DNA from: Geobacillus icigianus
Lineage (GTDB): Bacteria > Bacillota > Bacilli > Bacillales > Anoxybacillaceae
Direction of reading: 5' to 3'
DNA: 64,000 nt
Assembly (NCBI RefSeq): GCF_000750005.1
Contig: NZ_JPYA01000054.1
Location: 24,063 to 88,062 of the forward strand
This document shows positions 45,509 to 53,954 of this stretch, piece after piece. The notes under the pieces are model-generated. The model was not told where the DNA came from. It did no database searches and was given only the letters and a program-made list of their open reading frames with translations. A program made the translations under genes and the position numbers. Every line of letters starts with the position of its first letter. The stretch's first letter is position 1.

Positions 45509-45747
45509 CTGTTTCCCCCCTTATGGCACAGTATGTACAAACGCTTTTCTTCTCCATTATTGTAGCCTTTTTTCCTTCGTTTGTCGAGGTCCATTCCCCT
45601 TTATTTTTTCCTTTGCTTGGGCGGAAAAAACGAGTAAAATAAAGCTAAAACATGCATACCATCGCTCCAATCAAGCCCGATGGATCAACAAGGTGAACCA
45701 TTATTGAAATTGGACATTCATTCATGCGAAACGAGGAGGGGACGACG

Positions 45748-46380
45748 ATGAAGTGGACGCGCATTCCTGTCGGCCCGATTCAGGCGAATGCGTATCTTTT
45801 GACGGCGGAAGACGGTTCGTGCGTCATTGTGGATCCGGGAGCGGAAGGGGCGGCGCTCGTTCGGCACATCGAAGCAAGACAGCTCACTCCGCTGGCGGTT
45901 TTGCTGACGCATGCCCATTTTGACCATATCGGCGGCATCCCGGACGTGCTCGCTCGTTGGGAGATTCCCGTCTATGTGCACAAAAATGAAACGGAATGGC
46001 TGCCCGATCCAGCGTTGAACGGCTCCCTTTATTTCGGGAGCTCGATCGCGGTCCGCTGCGCGCCGATCAGCTTGCAAGGGCCGCTGCCGCTAACGATCGG
46101 TCCGTTTGCCTTTGACGTCCGCGAAACGCCCGGCCATTCGCCAGGCAGTGTTTCGTACTATTGCCCGGCGGCGCAAATCGTTTTTTCCGGCGATGCGCTG
46201 TTTGCCGGGAGCATTGGTCGCACCGATTTGCCGGGCGGCGATCATCATCAGCTGCTCAAAAGCATCCATAATCAATTGCTGACGCTGCCGGAGGAGACGG
46301 TCGTTTTGTCGGGGCACGGGCCTGAGACGACGATTGGCGCGGAAATGGATACGAATCCGTTTTTGCACGGTTTTTCATGA
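45748..46380 (+). CDS. yqgX: MBL-fold hydrolase YqgX (glyoxalase II-like)
   Basis: A 210-residue metallo-beta-lactamase-fold hydrolase with the dinuclear site motif THAHFDHIGG, then ETPGHSPGS, SGDALF and SGHGPET. B. subtilis YqgX has been linked to S-lactoyl-bacillithiol hydrolysis. ATG 45748 with GAGGAGGGG upstream; the 240 bp before it contain no gene. Confidence 0.9.
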   Translation: MKWTRIPVGPIQANAYLLTAEDGSCVIVDPGAEGAALVRHIEARQLTPLAVLLTHAHFDHIGGIPDVLARWEIPVYVHKNETEWLPDPALNGSLYFGSSIAVRCAPISLQGPLPLTIGPFAFDVRETPGHSPGSVSYYCPAAQIVFSGDALFAGSIGRTDLPGGDHHQLLKSIHNQLLTLPEETVVLSGHGPETTIGAEMDTNPFLHGFS

Positions 46381-46542
46381 CCGCATCCAGCGATTCTCCC
46401 GGCTCGCGGAAAAGCGGGAGCGTGTTCGTCGGCGCGTTGCCGCCGGCTGCCGGCGTGCTTCCCTCCCCTCATTCGTTCGGGGCTGGCGGTGGAAAGAGGC
46501 GACCGTCGGTGGAAACTAGCGGCCGCCTTGCTCCTCAAGACA

Positions 46543-46577
46543 AAAAACCCTTCCCGGCTGCGCCAAGAAGGGTTTTG
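46543..46577 (+). terminator. Terminator after yqgX
   Basis: AAAACCCTTC / GAAGGGTTTT stem around CCGGCTGCGCCAA-type loop, followed by GGGG rather than T. The A/T arms themselves could supply the U tract. Confidence 0.6.
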
Positions 46578-46696
46578 GGGGATGTTCTACCCACAATTAT
46601 GGGAGGGGATATCAATAAGCTGCTACTATAAACGATATACCATTGTTTTTACGATGTCAATAGGGAAAACAGCAACCGAAAAGGAAGGAAAAGGAA

Positions 46697-47824
46697 ATGA
46701 ATGAGCTGTATAAGGAAATTGCCGCGGCGCCTCATGGGCGCGTTTCGTATGCGGATTATATGGAGTTGGCTCTTTATGACGAACGGTTTGGCTACTACAT
46801 GCGCGAGCGGACGAAAATCGGCAGGGAGGGCGATTTTTTGACGAACAGCTCGTTTGCGTCCGTGTTCGGGGAGGCGATCGCTTCGTTTTTGCTGCGGCTT
46901 GTCGAGAAAGGGGGACTGCCGCCAGCCGTTTGTGAATGGGGGGGAGGCGATGGGCGGTTGGCCTTGGCCATTTTGCAAGCATGGAAACGAAAAAGTCCAG
47001 CTACATACAAAGACCTTTCGTACACGATCATCGACCGAAGCCCGTTCCATCGCCGGCGACAGCAGGAAACGTTGCAGCCGCTTTCGGACCGCGTGCGGCA
47101 ATACCGCGATATGGCCGGCTGGCTCGACGCGTGTGGGCCGTTTTCCGGCATCGTGTTTTGCAATGAGTTTTTCGATGCGTTTCCTGTCCGGGTCATTGAA
47201 AAGCGGAACGGGGTTTTGTACGAGTGTTTCGTCGCCGCCCGTGACGGTCGACTTGTCGAGGAAACGGTGCCGCTCGACGATGCGGCGATCATCGAGGACT
47301 TGCAGGAGCGCGGCTTCTCCTTGGCTGAAGGCCAGCGCTTTGAAGTGCCGCTCGCGTTGAAACAGTTTTGGGCGGAAGTCGGCCCGCGCTTTCGCCGCGC
47401 GGCCATGGTGGCCATCGATTACGGATGGACGGATGAACAGCTTCGCGCTCCGGCCCGGCGGGGAGGGAGCTTGCGCGGTTATGTTCGGCACCGGTTGGTC
47501 CCCGATCCGCTCCGCCATCCCGGGGAGATGGATTTGACGTCCCACGTGCATTGGGATGCGCTCCGCTTATACGCTCGGAAGGCCGGTTGGGAAGAAGTGG
47601 CATTCGTCCGCCAAGATCGGTTTTTAGTAGCGGTCGGGTTGTTGGACGAATGGGGCCGTTCGGAAGGGGCCGGGTTGTTTTCGTCGTCGACTCGGCGGCA
47701 TCGGGTGATGCGCTCGCTGATCGCCGATGACGGAATCAGCCGCTTTTTCGATGTGCTCATGATGCAGAAAGGCATCAAGCTGCCCAGCTCAGAACTTTGG
47801 GCGGCTCCGGAGTTTCTCGCTTGA
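46697..47824 (+). CDS. Class I SAM-dependent methyltransferase (COG1565/NDUFAF7-like)
   Basis: A 375-residue protein with family marks VSYADYMELALYDERFGYY, the SAM motif EWGGGDGRLALAIL, FCNEFFDAFPV and a late DLTSHVHWDAL. Eukaryotic NDUFAF7 methylates an Arg of complex I; the bacterial target is unknown. AAAGGAAGGAAAAGG precedes the ATG. It lies alone between terminators. Confidence 0.85.
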   Translation: MNELYKEIAAAPHGRVSYADYMELALYDERFGYYMRERTKIGREGDFLTNSSFASVFGEAIASFLLRLVEKGGLPPAVCEWGGGDGRLALAILQAWKRKSPATYKDLSYTIIDRSPFHRRRQQETLQPLSDRVRQYRDMAGWLDACGPFSGIVFCNEFFDAFPVRVIEKRNGVLYECFVAARDGRLVEETVPLDDAAIIEDLQERGFSLAEGQRFEVPLALKQFWAEVGPRFRRAAMVAIDYGWTDEQLRAPARRGGSLRGYVRHRLVPDPLRHPGEMDLTSHVHWDALRLYARKAGWEEVAFVRQDRFLVAVGLLDEWGRSEGAGLFSSSTRRHRVMRSLIADDGISRFFDVLMMQKGIKLPSSELWAAPEFLA

Positions 47825-47950
47825 CAAGAGCATGGGGAGGCGGATCGGCAGAACGGGGGCTGGATCGATCGCTATCAAACGAAAAATCGGAACTTCTTTA
47901 TTGCAACTTCTATAGAAGCCGGTTCTTGCCTAACTCATTCTTCTCCAAAG

Positions 47951-47974
47951 GCGCCTTTGTAAAGGCGCTTTTAT
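47951..47974 (+). terminator. Terminator after the methyltransferase
   Basis: GCGCCTTT / AAAGGCGC perfect stem, two-base loop, then TTTTATG. It lies about 125 bp after the stop; the bases between hold nothing recognised. Confidence 0.75.
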
Positions 47975-48049
47975 GTCCTCAGCCATTTCAGCGGTTTTTT
48001 CATCATCGTTTTCCTCGTTTCCGGAAAGCACAGCGGTATTTTTTTCAGT

Positions 48050-48103
48050 AAAAAATCCCCGTGGTAGCGGACCGATTCAGTTCTGTCCGCTAGCAGGGGG
48101 ATT
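48050..48103 (-). terminator. Terminator of yqgY
   Basis: Long imperfect hairpin (AATCCCC...GCGGAC / GTCCGC...GGGGATT); on the minus strand it ends in a TTTTTT tract. It serves yqgY, 25 bp upstream on that strand. Confidence 0.8.
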
Positions 48104-48127
48104 CCGCTCACATCGCCTGTCGCGTTT

Positions 48128-48370
48128 TTATTCGCCCATGCCGGGCACCATCATAAAGGTCGTCCAATACGTAAACGCGGCGAAGAAAATCGTCAAATAC
48201 GCGCCGAAAATGTAAATGTACATTCTCTCGGTCAGTTTTAAAAAGCCGAGGAACAAGAAAAATATCGTTTGGCCAAAAAACAGGAGCGATGTCGTATGCA
48301 TGTGGCCAAGGTAAAACATGACGGCGAAAATGCCGGTCCAAAAGGCAAGCACGCGGAACATGCGGTCCAT
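48128..48370 (-). CDS. yqgY: YqgY family membrane protein (DUF2626)
   Basis: An 80-residue protein with three closely packed membrane segments (AFWTGIFAVMFYLG, LLFFGQTIFFLFLGFL, YIYIFGAYLTIFFAAFTY). GAGGGAGACCG precedes the ATG. Strongly conserved in Bacillaceae; function unknown. Confidence 0.88.
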   Translation of the reverse strand: MDRMFRVLAFWTGIFAVMFYLGHMHTTSLLFFGQTIFFLFLGFLKLTERMYIYIFGAYLTIFFAAFTYWTTFMMVPGMGE

Positions 48371-48408
48371 TCGGTCTCCCTCCTTTGCTAGACAATCCCA
48401 CCTTACTT

Positions 48409-48437
48409 ATTATAATGTACAATGATTCGGAATGTAA
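48409..48437 (-). promoter_or_regulatory. Sigma-A promoter of yqgY
   Basis: On the minus strand: TTACAT (48437-48432), 17-bp spacer, perfect TATAAT (48414-48409). Confidence 0.7.
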
Positions 48438-48506
48438 ATAACGCGTTCCGGCGCCGGCGCAAAAATTGCTGTTCGCCGCCCGGCGCGGGTGGAACGAAGC
48501 AGGCTG

Positions 48507-49196
48507 CTACGGGCGGATGGTGAGACGATAACAGCAGCAGCGGCTACCTTTCATCATGTTTTCCGTTTCAATGAGGCGGGCATTGGCAAACAGCGCCTCA
48601 GCCATTCCCTCAAGAAAGGCGTGGTGCATGCCGCAAACCGTCTCTGGCTGTTTTTCGGCGATTTCTTTGAACGGGCAGTTGCAAAACTCGAAAGACATGG
48701 CTGTGTCCTTGACTTCACGGCGGGCTCGAGGGAGAAATCCGGCCGCTTCTGTCAGAAGGCGAATCTTTTCTTCCGAACGGAGCGCCGCGATAGTGTCGCT
48801 ATGCGCTACGCGGTTGGCGATGTACTCGCGTCCGAACTCTTTTCCTGCTTCCCGCAGAACTTTCTGTCCGCTTGGCCCAAGCCCCACCAGCGTTTGAACG
48901 GCGATGTGGGCGAGGAGCTGGTAATCGCGGAACGGAAAACATAAGCTGATCACTTCATCCGACAGCCGATACCATCGGCTGGGCCGTCCTCCTTTTCCCG
49001 TTTTTTGCGTGTTTGAGACGACGAGGTTCACATCTTCCAGTTTTGTTAAGTGAAGACGAGCGACGTTCGGATGAATGCGAAATTGATCGGCGATTTCTTG
49101 CACCGAGACGTCGCGCCGGATGGTGGCCATATATTCGTAAATATGAAACCTCGTCGGGTCAGAGAGCACGCTTGTAATTTTCAGCGTTGATTCCAA
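48507..49196 (-). CDS. ArsR/SufR-like transcriptional regulator with C-terminal cysteine cluster
   Basis: A 229-residue regulator. The N-terminal winged HTH (TSVLSDPTRFHIYEYM ... VQEIADQFRIHPNVARLHLT, wing GRPSRWYRL) is followed by a helical domain with CNCPF, ETVCGMHHAF and GSRCCCYRL. The Cys spacing and HTH resemble SufR-type Fe-S cluster repressors. TTG 49196 lies 8 bases after TAGGAGGG. Divergent from comGA; targets unknown. Confidence 0.75.
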   Translation of the reverse strand: MESTLKITSVLSDPTRFHIYEYMATIRRDVSVQEIADQFRIHPNVARLHLTKLEDVNLVVSNTQKTGKGGRPSRWYRLSDEVISLCFPFRDYQLLAHIAVQTLVGLGPSGQKVLREAGKEFGREYIANRVAHSDTIAALRSEEKIRLLTEAAGFLPRARREVKDTAMSFEFCNCPFKEIAEKQPETVCGMHHAFLEGMAEALFANARLIETENMMKGSRCCCYRLTIRP

Positions 49197-49394
49197 CGGC
49201 GATCCCTCCTAAATAAAGCATTGATACAGTTATGATAATGAAATGGTCCAAGGCGCAAAATGATTTTTGTCACGGTTTGGAGCCGGCCAAGGAAATGTCA
49301 AAAAACGTTCACAAAAAATTTTTCATTCTTAGCAGGAAAACGGTTGATTCTTGTCGAAATAAACGACATCCGAATCGAAAGGAGGAATGGTGCA

Positions 49395-50465
49395 CTGGAG
49401 CCGATTGAACAGATCGCTAGCCGTCTCCTTGCTGAGGCCGTGCGGCGCCGCGCTTCAGACCTCCATCTTGTCCCGCGCCGCTACGATGTCGTCGTTCGCC
49501 TCCGCCTTGACGGTAGGCTGACGGAGATTGGCACGCTGACAAAGGAGACAGCGGAACGGATCATCGTTCACTTTAAGTTTTTGGCCGGTATGGATATCGG
49601 GGAGCGACGCCGGCCGCAAAGCGGCGCCATGGAAGTGAATGAACAGGGGGAAACGGTGTATTTGCGCTTATCCACGCTCCCGACCCTCTACGATGAAAGC
49701 CTCGTCATCCGCCTGCTGCCGCAGCGTTTTTCGCTGCCGCTTCGCGAACTTTCCTTATTTTCGCATTCCACCGCGCGATTGATTTCTTTGATGCAGCAAC
49801 CGCAAGGACTCGTCTTGCTGACCGGGCCGACCGGCTCCGGAAAAACGACGACGCTGTACACTCTCCTTGATTGGTGCCAAGCCAACAGACAACGCAATGT
49901 GATTACCCTTGAAGATCCTGTCGAAAAACGAAACGACCGGTTTTTGCAAGTGCAAATCAATGAAAAAGCGGGCATGACGTACGCGTCAGGGTTGAAAGCG
50001 GCGCTGCGCCACGATCCTGACGTGTTGATGGTCGGCGAGATCCGCGATCAAGATACGGCGGTGATCGCCGTCCGTTCCGCCCTGAGCGGCCATTTCGTCG
50101 TGTCCACGATGCACGCCGCCGATGCGGTCGGCGCCGTTTATCGGCTGCGCGAGTTTGGCGTTTCGCCTCGGGATTTGGCTGAGACGCTGCTTGCCGTTTC
50201 TGCCCAGCGCCTCGTTGAGCTCCGCTGTCCGTTGTGCGGCGACGCCTGCCACCTGTCATGCCGCCGCCTTGGGCGCCGGCGGCGAACCGCGATCCATGAA
50301 CTGCTCTACGGCGCCGCATTGGGTGAGGTGATCGATTCGCTCACTAGCGAAAGCCGAAAACGCCGCCCCGCTTACCTCACGCTGGCCCGCCTTGTCCGTA
50401 AAGGGATGGCTCTCGGCTACTTGCCGTCACATACGCTGGAACTTGTCGGAGGGGATGAACGATGA
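49395..50465 (+). CDS. comGA: Competence ATPase ComGA (traffic ATPase)
   Basis: A 356-residue PilB/GspE-type ATPase driving the competence pseudopilus. Walker A GPTGSGKT, LEDPVE, Walker B LMVGEIRDQDTA, and a zinc-like Cys group (CPLCGDAC ... C). Family homology begins at LEPIEQIASRLLAEA. The SD AAAGGAGG (49378-49385) is 9 bases before the in-frame CTG 49395, and this gives the same length as I recall for B. subtilis ComGA. TTG 49344 would add 17 unaligned residues and has only a weak SD. First gene of comG. Confidence 0.9.
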   Translation: MEPIEQIASRLLAEAVRRRASDLHLVPRRYDVVVRLRLDGRLTEIGTLTKETAERIIVHFKFLAGMDIGERRRPQSGAMEVNEQGETVYLRLSTLPTLYDESLVIRLLPQRFSLPLRELSLFSHSTARLISLMQQPQGLVLLTGPTGSGKTTTLYTLLDWCQANRQRNVITLEDPVEKRNDRFLQVQINEKAGMTYASGLKAALRHDPDVLMVGEIRDQDTAVIAVRSALSGHFVVSTMHAADAVGAVYRLREFGVSPRDLAETLLAVSAQRLVELRCPLCGDACHLSCRRLGRRRRTAIHELLYGAALGEVIDSLTSESRKRRPAYLTLARLVRKGMALGYLPSHTLELVGGDER

Positions 50466-51490
50466 GAAAAACAGCATGGCCGCCGGCCGAGCAGGCGTTG
50501 TTTTTCACTCGGCTTGGCCGGCTGCTCGAGCGGGGGTATCCGCTCGCACGAGCGCTTGAGTTTTTGGCCATTCAGTCTTCAGCGCCGCGCCGTTTGGAGC
50601 TGGAGCGTTGTTTGCAGCGGCTGCGCGATGGCTTGCCGCTGTCCGCCGCCATGGAGGCGCTGTCCGTTGATCGCCTCGCCGTCAGCCTGCTCACGTTCGC
50701 CGAGCGGAATGGCGATTTGCCGCGCGGCCTGATGGAAGCGGGGGAAATGCTGGCCCAGAAGGCGCGCTTCCAAGAGCAGCTGCGCCGCCTCACCCGCTAT
50801 CCGCTTTTCCTCTTTCTCCTGCTGCTGGTCATGCTTGCGATCGTTGAATGGTGGTTGCTGCCGCAGTTCGAGCAGGCGGCCGCCTCGTTTTCCGCTCAAC
50901 GCGGGCATACCGCTCAGCTGCTGGACGTGATCGCCCACTTCCCCGCCGCACTAGCCGCTATCGCCTTGTTGGCAGCGCTCGCCGCTCTCATTTCCGCCGT
51001 TTACCTTCGCCGCTGGCCATTATCTCGTCAACTCCACTGGATGCTGCGCATACCATGGTTCGCCTCCTTTCTGAAAATGTTCCTGACCCAACTTGTGGCG
51101 CGTCAACTCGGGCGTTTGCTGCAAGCGGGGTTGTCTGTTTACGATGCGCTTGATGCGTTCAGCGAGCCGTCGTCCCCCTCGTTTTTGCAGATGGAAGGGC
51201 AGCGCATGCGCGACGGGCTGAGGCAAGGGCGGCCGCTTGATGAGCTGATCGGCGCCGCCCGCTGCTATGAGCCTGAGCTGGCGCTGGTCATCCGCCACGG
51301 CCAATCGAGCGGCGAGTTGGGGAAAGAGCTCGAGCATTACAGCGAATTTTTGCTGCAGATGATGGAACGGCGAATGGAATCGGCGTTGAAACGGGTGCAG
51401 CCTTTGCTGTTGGCGGTCGTCGGCTCAATGATTATCGGCTTGTATTTGGCGATTTTGCTGCCGATGTTTTCGATGTTGAGTGAATGGTGA
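50462..51490 (+). CDS. comGB: Competence pilus inner-membrane protein ComGB
   Basis: A 342-residue GspF-family membrane protein with two homologous halves (LERGYPLARALEFLA and LQAGLSVYDALDAFS) and three membrane segments (about 115-140, 160-180, 310-335). Starts 4 bp before the comGA stop. Platform for pseudopilus assembly. Confidence 0.93.
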   Translation: MRKTAWPPAEQALFFTRLGRLLERGYPLARALEFLAIQSSAPRRLELERCLQRLRDGLPLSAAMEALSVDRLAVSLLTFAERNGDLPRGLMEAGEMLAQKARFQEQLRRLTRYPLFLFLLLLVMLAIVEWWLLPQFEQAAASFSAQRGHTAQLLDVIAHFPAALAAIALLAALAALISAVYLRRWPLSRQLHWMLRIPWFASFLKMFLTQLVARQLGRLLQAGLSVYDALDAFSEPSSPSFLQMEGQRMRDGLRQGRPLDELIGAARCYEPELALVIRHGQSSGELGKELEHYSEFLLQMMERRMESALKRVQPLLLAVVGSMIIGLYLAILLPMFSMLSEW

Positions 51491-51661
51491 CGAGGTGCGC
51501 GATGAAGCGACACGATGTTCCCGCGTCTGGCGGCTGCTGGGCACGGGCGCCGCCATCCCCCTCTTTCTCCTAAAAAAACGGGTTTTGTTCCGTCTCCTGT
51601 CCGTTCTTCTCAAAAGAATCCGTCCGTTGCTATATTCCAAATGAGGCGAGGAGGAGGAATC

Positions 51662-51958
51662 ATGAAAGAAAAGGGATTCACCTTAATTGAAATGCTAATT
51701 GTCATGGCGGTGATTTCTGTCCTGCTCTTGATTGCCATTCCGAACATGACCAAACATAATAGCATGATCCAGTCGAAAGGATGTGAGGCGTTTTTGAACA
51801 CCGTGCAAGCGCAAGTGAAGGCGTATGAAATGGAGTATCACCGCGTTCCGACCGTGCAGGAGCTGGTCGCTGCCCGTTATATTAAGTCCGACCGTTGTCC
51901 AAACGGACATGCCGTGCAAATCAGTGCGGATGGTGCTGTGAGTGAGAGCGGCTCGTAA
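51662..51958 (+). CDS. comGC: Major competence pseudopilin ComGC
   Basis: A 98-residue prepilin: MKEKGFTLIEML, cleaved by ComC after Gly5, with the hydrophobic helix to about residue 27 and two cysteines further on (C40, about C77) that form the known disulfide. GGAGGAGGAATC is a strong SD. Unlike B. subtilis, a 171-bp spacer separates it from comGB. Confidence 0.93.
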   Translation: MKEKGFTLIEMLIVMAVISVLLLIAIPNMTKHNSMIQSKGCEAFLNTVQAQVKAYEMEYHRVPTVQELVAARYIKSDRCPNGHAVQISADGAVSESGS

Positions 51959-52385
51959 CGGCGGCTTCACGCTGCTGGAAATGTTGATTGTGCTGACGGT
52001 CGTTTTGCTGCTGACGGGGTTGGCTGTTCCCGCGCTTGGCGGCGTCGTGCGCGAGCAAAACGAGATCCATATGCTCGCCGTGCTGCGCACCGATTTGTAT
52101 AGCGCGCAGCAATACGCCTTAGCCCATCGGATGAAGGTCGCGGTCTTTTTTACGGAACGCGGCGCGGAGTACAAGGTGATCGAGGCAGCCAGCGGGCGGC
52201 AGGTCGCCGCCCGTTCTCTCCCGTCTCCATGGCGGTTTCAGCTAGTGACGCTGCGCAATCCGCTTGTCTTTACCGGCAACGGCAACATTGAAAGAGGAGG
52301 GACGGTTTGGGTGCAAGGAGTGAAGCAGAGCTATAAGCTGACGTTTTTGCTCGGGAAAGGACGATTTTATGTGCAAAAAATGTAG
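51942..52385 (+). CDS. comGD: Minor pseudopilin ComGD
   Basis: A 147-residue prepilin: RAARNGGFTLLEMLIVLTVV, cleavage before Phe. GTG 51942 overlaps the comGC 3' end by 17 bp and gives the short basic leader expected. Confidence 0.9.
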   Translation: MRAARNGGFTLLEMLIVLTVVLLLTGLAVPALGGVVREQNEIHMLAVLRTDLYSAQQYALAHRMKVAVFFTERGAEYKVIEAASGRQVAARSLPSPWRFQLVTLRNPLVFTGNGNIERGGTVWVQGVKQSYKLTFLLGKGRFYVQKM

Positions 52386-52695
52386 CAAAGGCTTTTTGCT
52401 CGTGGAATCGCTGCTGGCGTTGTCGCTGCTTGGGCTGACCGCCGCCGGGTTTCTGCCGCTTCTTGTGCAGATCGCCGCCGAACGGCGCAATCTAGTTCTC
52501 GAAGAGCAGGCGGATCAGCTATTGACGGTCGCGATGTATGAGCAGCCGCTTGTCGGGGAAGCGGTCGTGGTGGACGGACGAACGACGTTTCGGTTGCAAG
52601 GACGGGAGGAAGGAGAGAGAACGTGGCGCGTATGCGTGCGCTGGAACGATTACGTCGGCCGCGAGCGGGAGCGCTGCGGCTACAGCAAACGGTAG
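52369..52695 (+). CDS. comGE: Minor pseudopilin ComGE
   Basis: A 108-residue prepilin-like protein: MCKKCSKGFLLVESLLALSL, cleavage after the Gly. It overlaps comGD by 17 bp and comGF by 73 bp in different frames. Confidence 0.85.
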   Translation: MCKKCSKGFLLVESLLALSLLGLTAAGFLPLLVQIAAERRNLVLEEQADQLLTVAMYEQPLVGEAVVVDGRTTFRLQGREEGERTWRVCVRWNDYVGRERERCGYSKR

Positions 52696-53114
52696 GAACG
52701 AGCGGGTTTACGTTGATCGAAGCGCTAATTTCACTGCTGGTGGCGATCATGATCACCGCCGCTGTTCCGCTGCTTTTGTCCGCCCGCGTGCTAGGAACGG
52801 CGGCGATTGACGGGTTTTCGCCGCTTGAGTGGCGCTTGTTTTTGCAGCAGCTGCGGATCGAGATGAATGAAACAGAGCGCTGGTCGGTCGATGGGGACGT
52901 CTTCTATTTGCAAAAGTGGAGCGGTGAGACGGTCCGTTTTTTGCTCGCGACGCGGCGGGCGGAATTGATTCGCCAGGTGAACGACGCCGGCTATGAAACG
53001 GCGCTTCGCCATGTGCGCGCCGTCTCTTATCGCACCGGTGCCCGCGGCTTGTTTGTGACGGTGGTCGCTGACGATGGAACGGTTTGGGAGGCGTTTGTCG
53101 CCCGCGCGTTTTAG
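52623..53114 (+). CDS. comGF: Minor pseudopilin ComGF
   Basis: A 163-residue protein with the prepilin segment GTSGFTLIEALISLLVAIMI after a long basic N-terminus. GTG 52623 has GGAAGGAGAG upstream; ATG 52632 or a later start near the pilin motif is possible. The C-terminus carries FLLATRRAELIRQVN, typical of ComGF. Confidence 0.88.
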   Translation: MARMRALERLRRPRAGALRLQQTVGTSGFTLIEALISLLVAIMITAAVPLLLSARVLGTAAIDGFSPLEWRLFLQQLRIEMNETERWSVDGDVFYLQKWSGETVRFLLATRRAELIRQVNDAGYETALRHVRAVSYRTGARGLFVTVVADDGTVWEAFVARAF

Positions 53115-53168
53115 CGAGAAAGGCGACATTGGTCGTGAAAAAAACGTAGCGGCAAAAGAGGGGAGAAG

Positions 53169-53558
53169 ATGGAACGGCAAGCAGGTGTCATTTTTCCGTT
53201 CATCGCCGTGGTGGCGATGCTGTTTTCGTGTGCTGTGGCGAACGCCTTGCTTCTGTATGAAGCGGAGCGGCAAGCGGCTGAGGCGGCCCGGCAGGCGGCA
53301 GAAGCGGAGGAGTTGGTGCAGATGGCGGTCGTTGATGTCAAAGCGCAGATCGCGGCAGCGTCGTTGTCGACGGCCGGGCAAGAAGGGGAATGGGCTTATC
53401 CGCGCGGGGTTGCCGCCTATCGCTGGGAAAGGAAAGACAAAACGAGCGTTCGGGTCGTGTTATCGATCCGCTCAACATCCGGGCTTCAGCGCGCGGTGAC
53501 GTTCACCGTCGTGCTGCCGGCGCTCAATATTACGGAGTGGAGGGAGGGGAACGGTTAA
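53169..53558 (+). CDS. comGG: Minor pseudopilin ComGG
   Basis: A 129-residue protein with a hydrophobic N-terminal helix (GVIFPFIAVVAMLFSCAVAN) and Ala/Glu-rich helical continuation; last of the comG series by position. Sequence is poorly conserved in this family, so context carries the call. GGGGAGAAG is the SD. Confidence 0.82.
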   Translation: MERQAGVIFPFIAVVAMLFSCAVANALLLYEAERQAAEAARQAAEAEELVQMAVVDVKAQIAAASLSTAGQEGEWAYPRGVAAYRWERKDKTSVRVVLSIRSTSGLQRAVTFTVVLPALNITEWREGNG

Positions 53559-53598
53559 AAAAGGAAGAAGGAGGGAAAACTGAAGGGGGAGGGATTCG

Positions 53599-53781
53599 AT
53601 GGCTGTGAACGATTACGTCAAGTTTGTCACCCAACAGCTTGTCGCTTACATGGATATGCCGAAAGAGGAGCGAAGGAAGCGACGGCAATCGCGGAAACAA
53701 GAGCGCCCTCCGCTCTCGTACCATTTGTTTGGCATGGTTCCGTTTTCGCTCCGTCTCTTATTTCGCCGCCGTGCGCGGTGA
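53599..53781 (+). CDS. yqzE: YqzE family protein
   Basis: A 60-residue basic protein, NDYVKFVTQQLVAYMDMPKE, then RRKRRQSRKQ and a C-terminal hydrophobic LFGMVPFSLRLLF. Matches B. subtilis YqzE, which also follows comGG. Function unknown. Confidence 0.9.
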   Translation: MAVNDYVKFVTQQLVAYMDMPKEERRKRRQSRKQERPPLSYHLFGMVPFSLRLLFRRRAR

Positions 53782-53816
53782 AAGTCCGCCGGCTGACTGC
53801 CGGCGGACTGATTTTG
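53782..53816 (+). terminator. Terminator of the comG operon
   Basis: AGTCCGCCGG / CCGGCGGACT stem, CTGACTG loop, then GATTTTGG. Confidence 0.88.
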
Positions 53817-53854
53817 GTTGGGCGAGTGGTACCGTTTCGCTCCGCCCGGGGGCT

Positions 53855-53946
53855 GGAAGCGTCTTTCCATGTTGCGGAGCCGCAGGAGATCGTCATCGGT
53901 TCGGTCGTTTGCGAGACGGAAGTGTCTTTCCATGTTGCGCAGCCGC
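53855..53946. repeat. Pair of 29-bp direct repeats
   Basis: 53855-53883 and 53918-53946 match at 27 of 29 bases (common core GTCTTTCCATGTTGCG), with a 63-bp period. They lie between the comG terminator and the yqhG stop. Read on the minus strand both can encode LRNMER, but no gene covers them. Confidence 0.75.
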
Positions 53947-53954
53947 GCCGTTTT

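Noticed and set aside
46334..46519. Arg-rich frame past the yqgX stop
   Set aside because: Out-of-frame continuation of yqgX followed by spacer sequence; no start signal.
49257..49325. ComK-box-like A/T tracts (AAAATGATTTTTG and ACAAAAAATTTTTC) before comGA
   Set aside because: They fit AAAA-N5-TTTT only in part and the distance between them does not match known ComK site spacings; not enough to list as operators.
51501..51572. Short frame MKRHDVPASGG... between comGB and comGC
   Set aside because: Only 23 codons, low complexity, no known family; treated as spacer.
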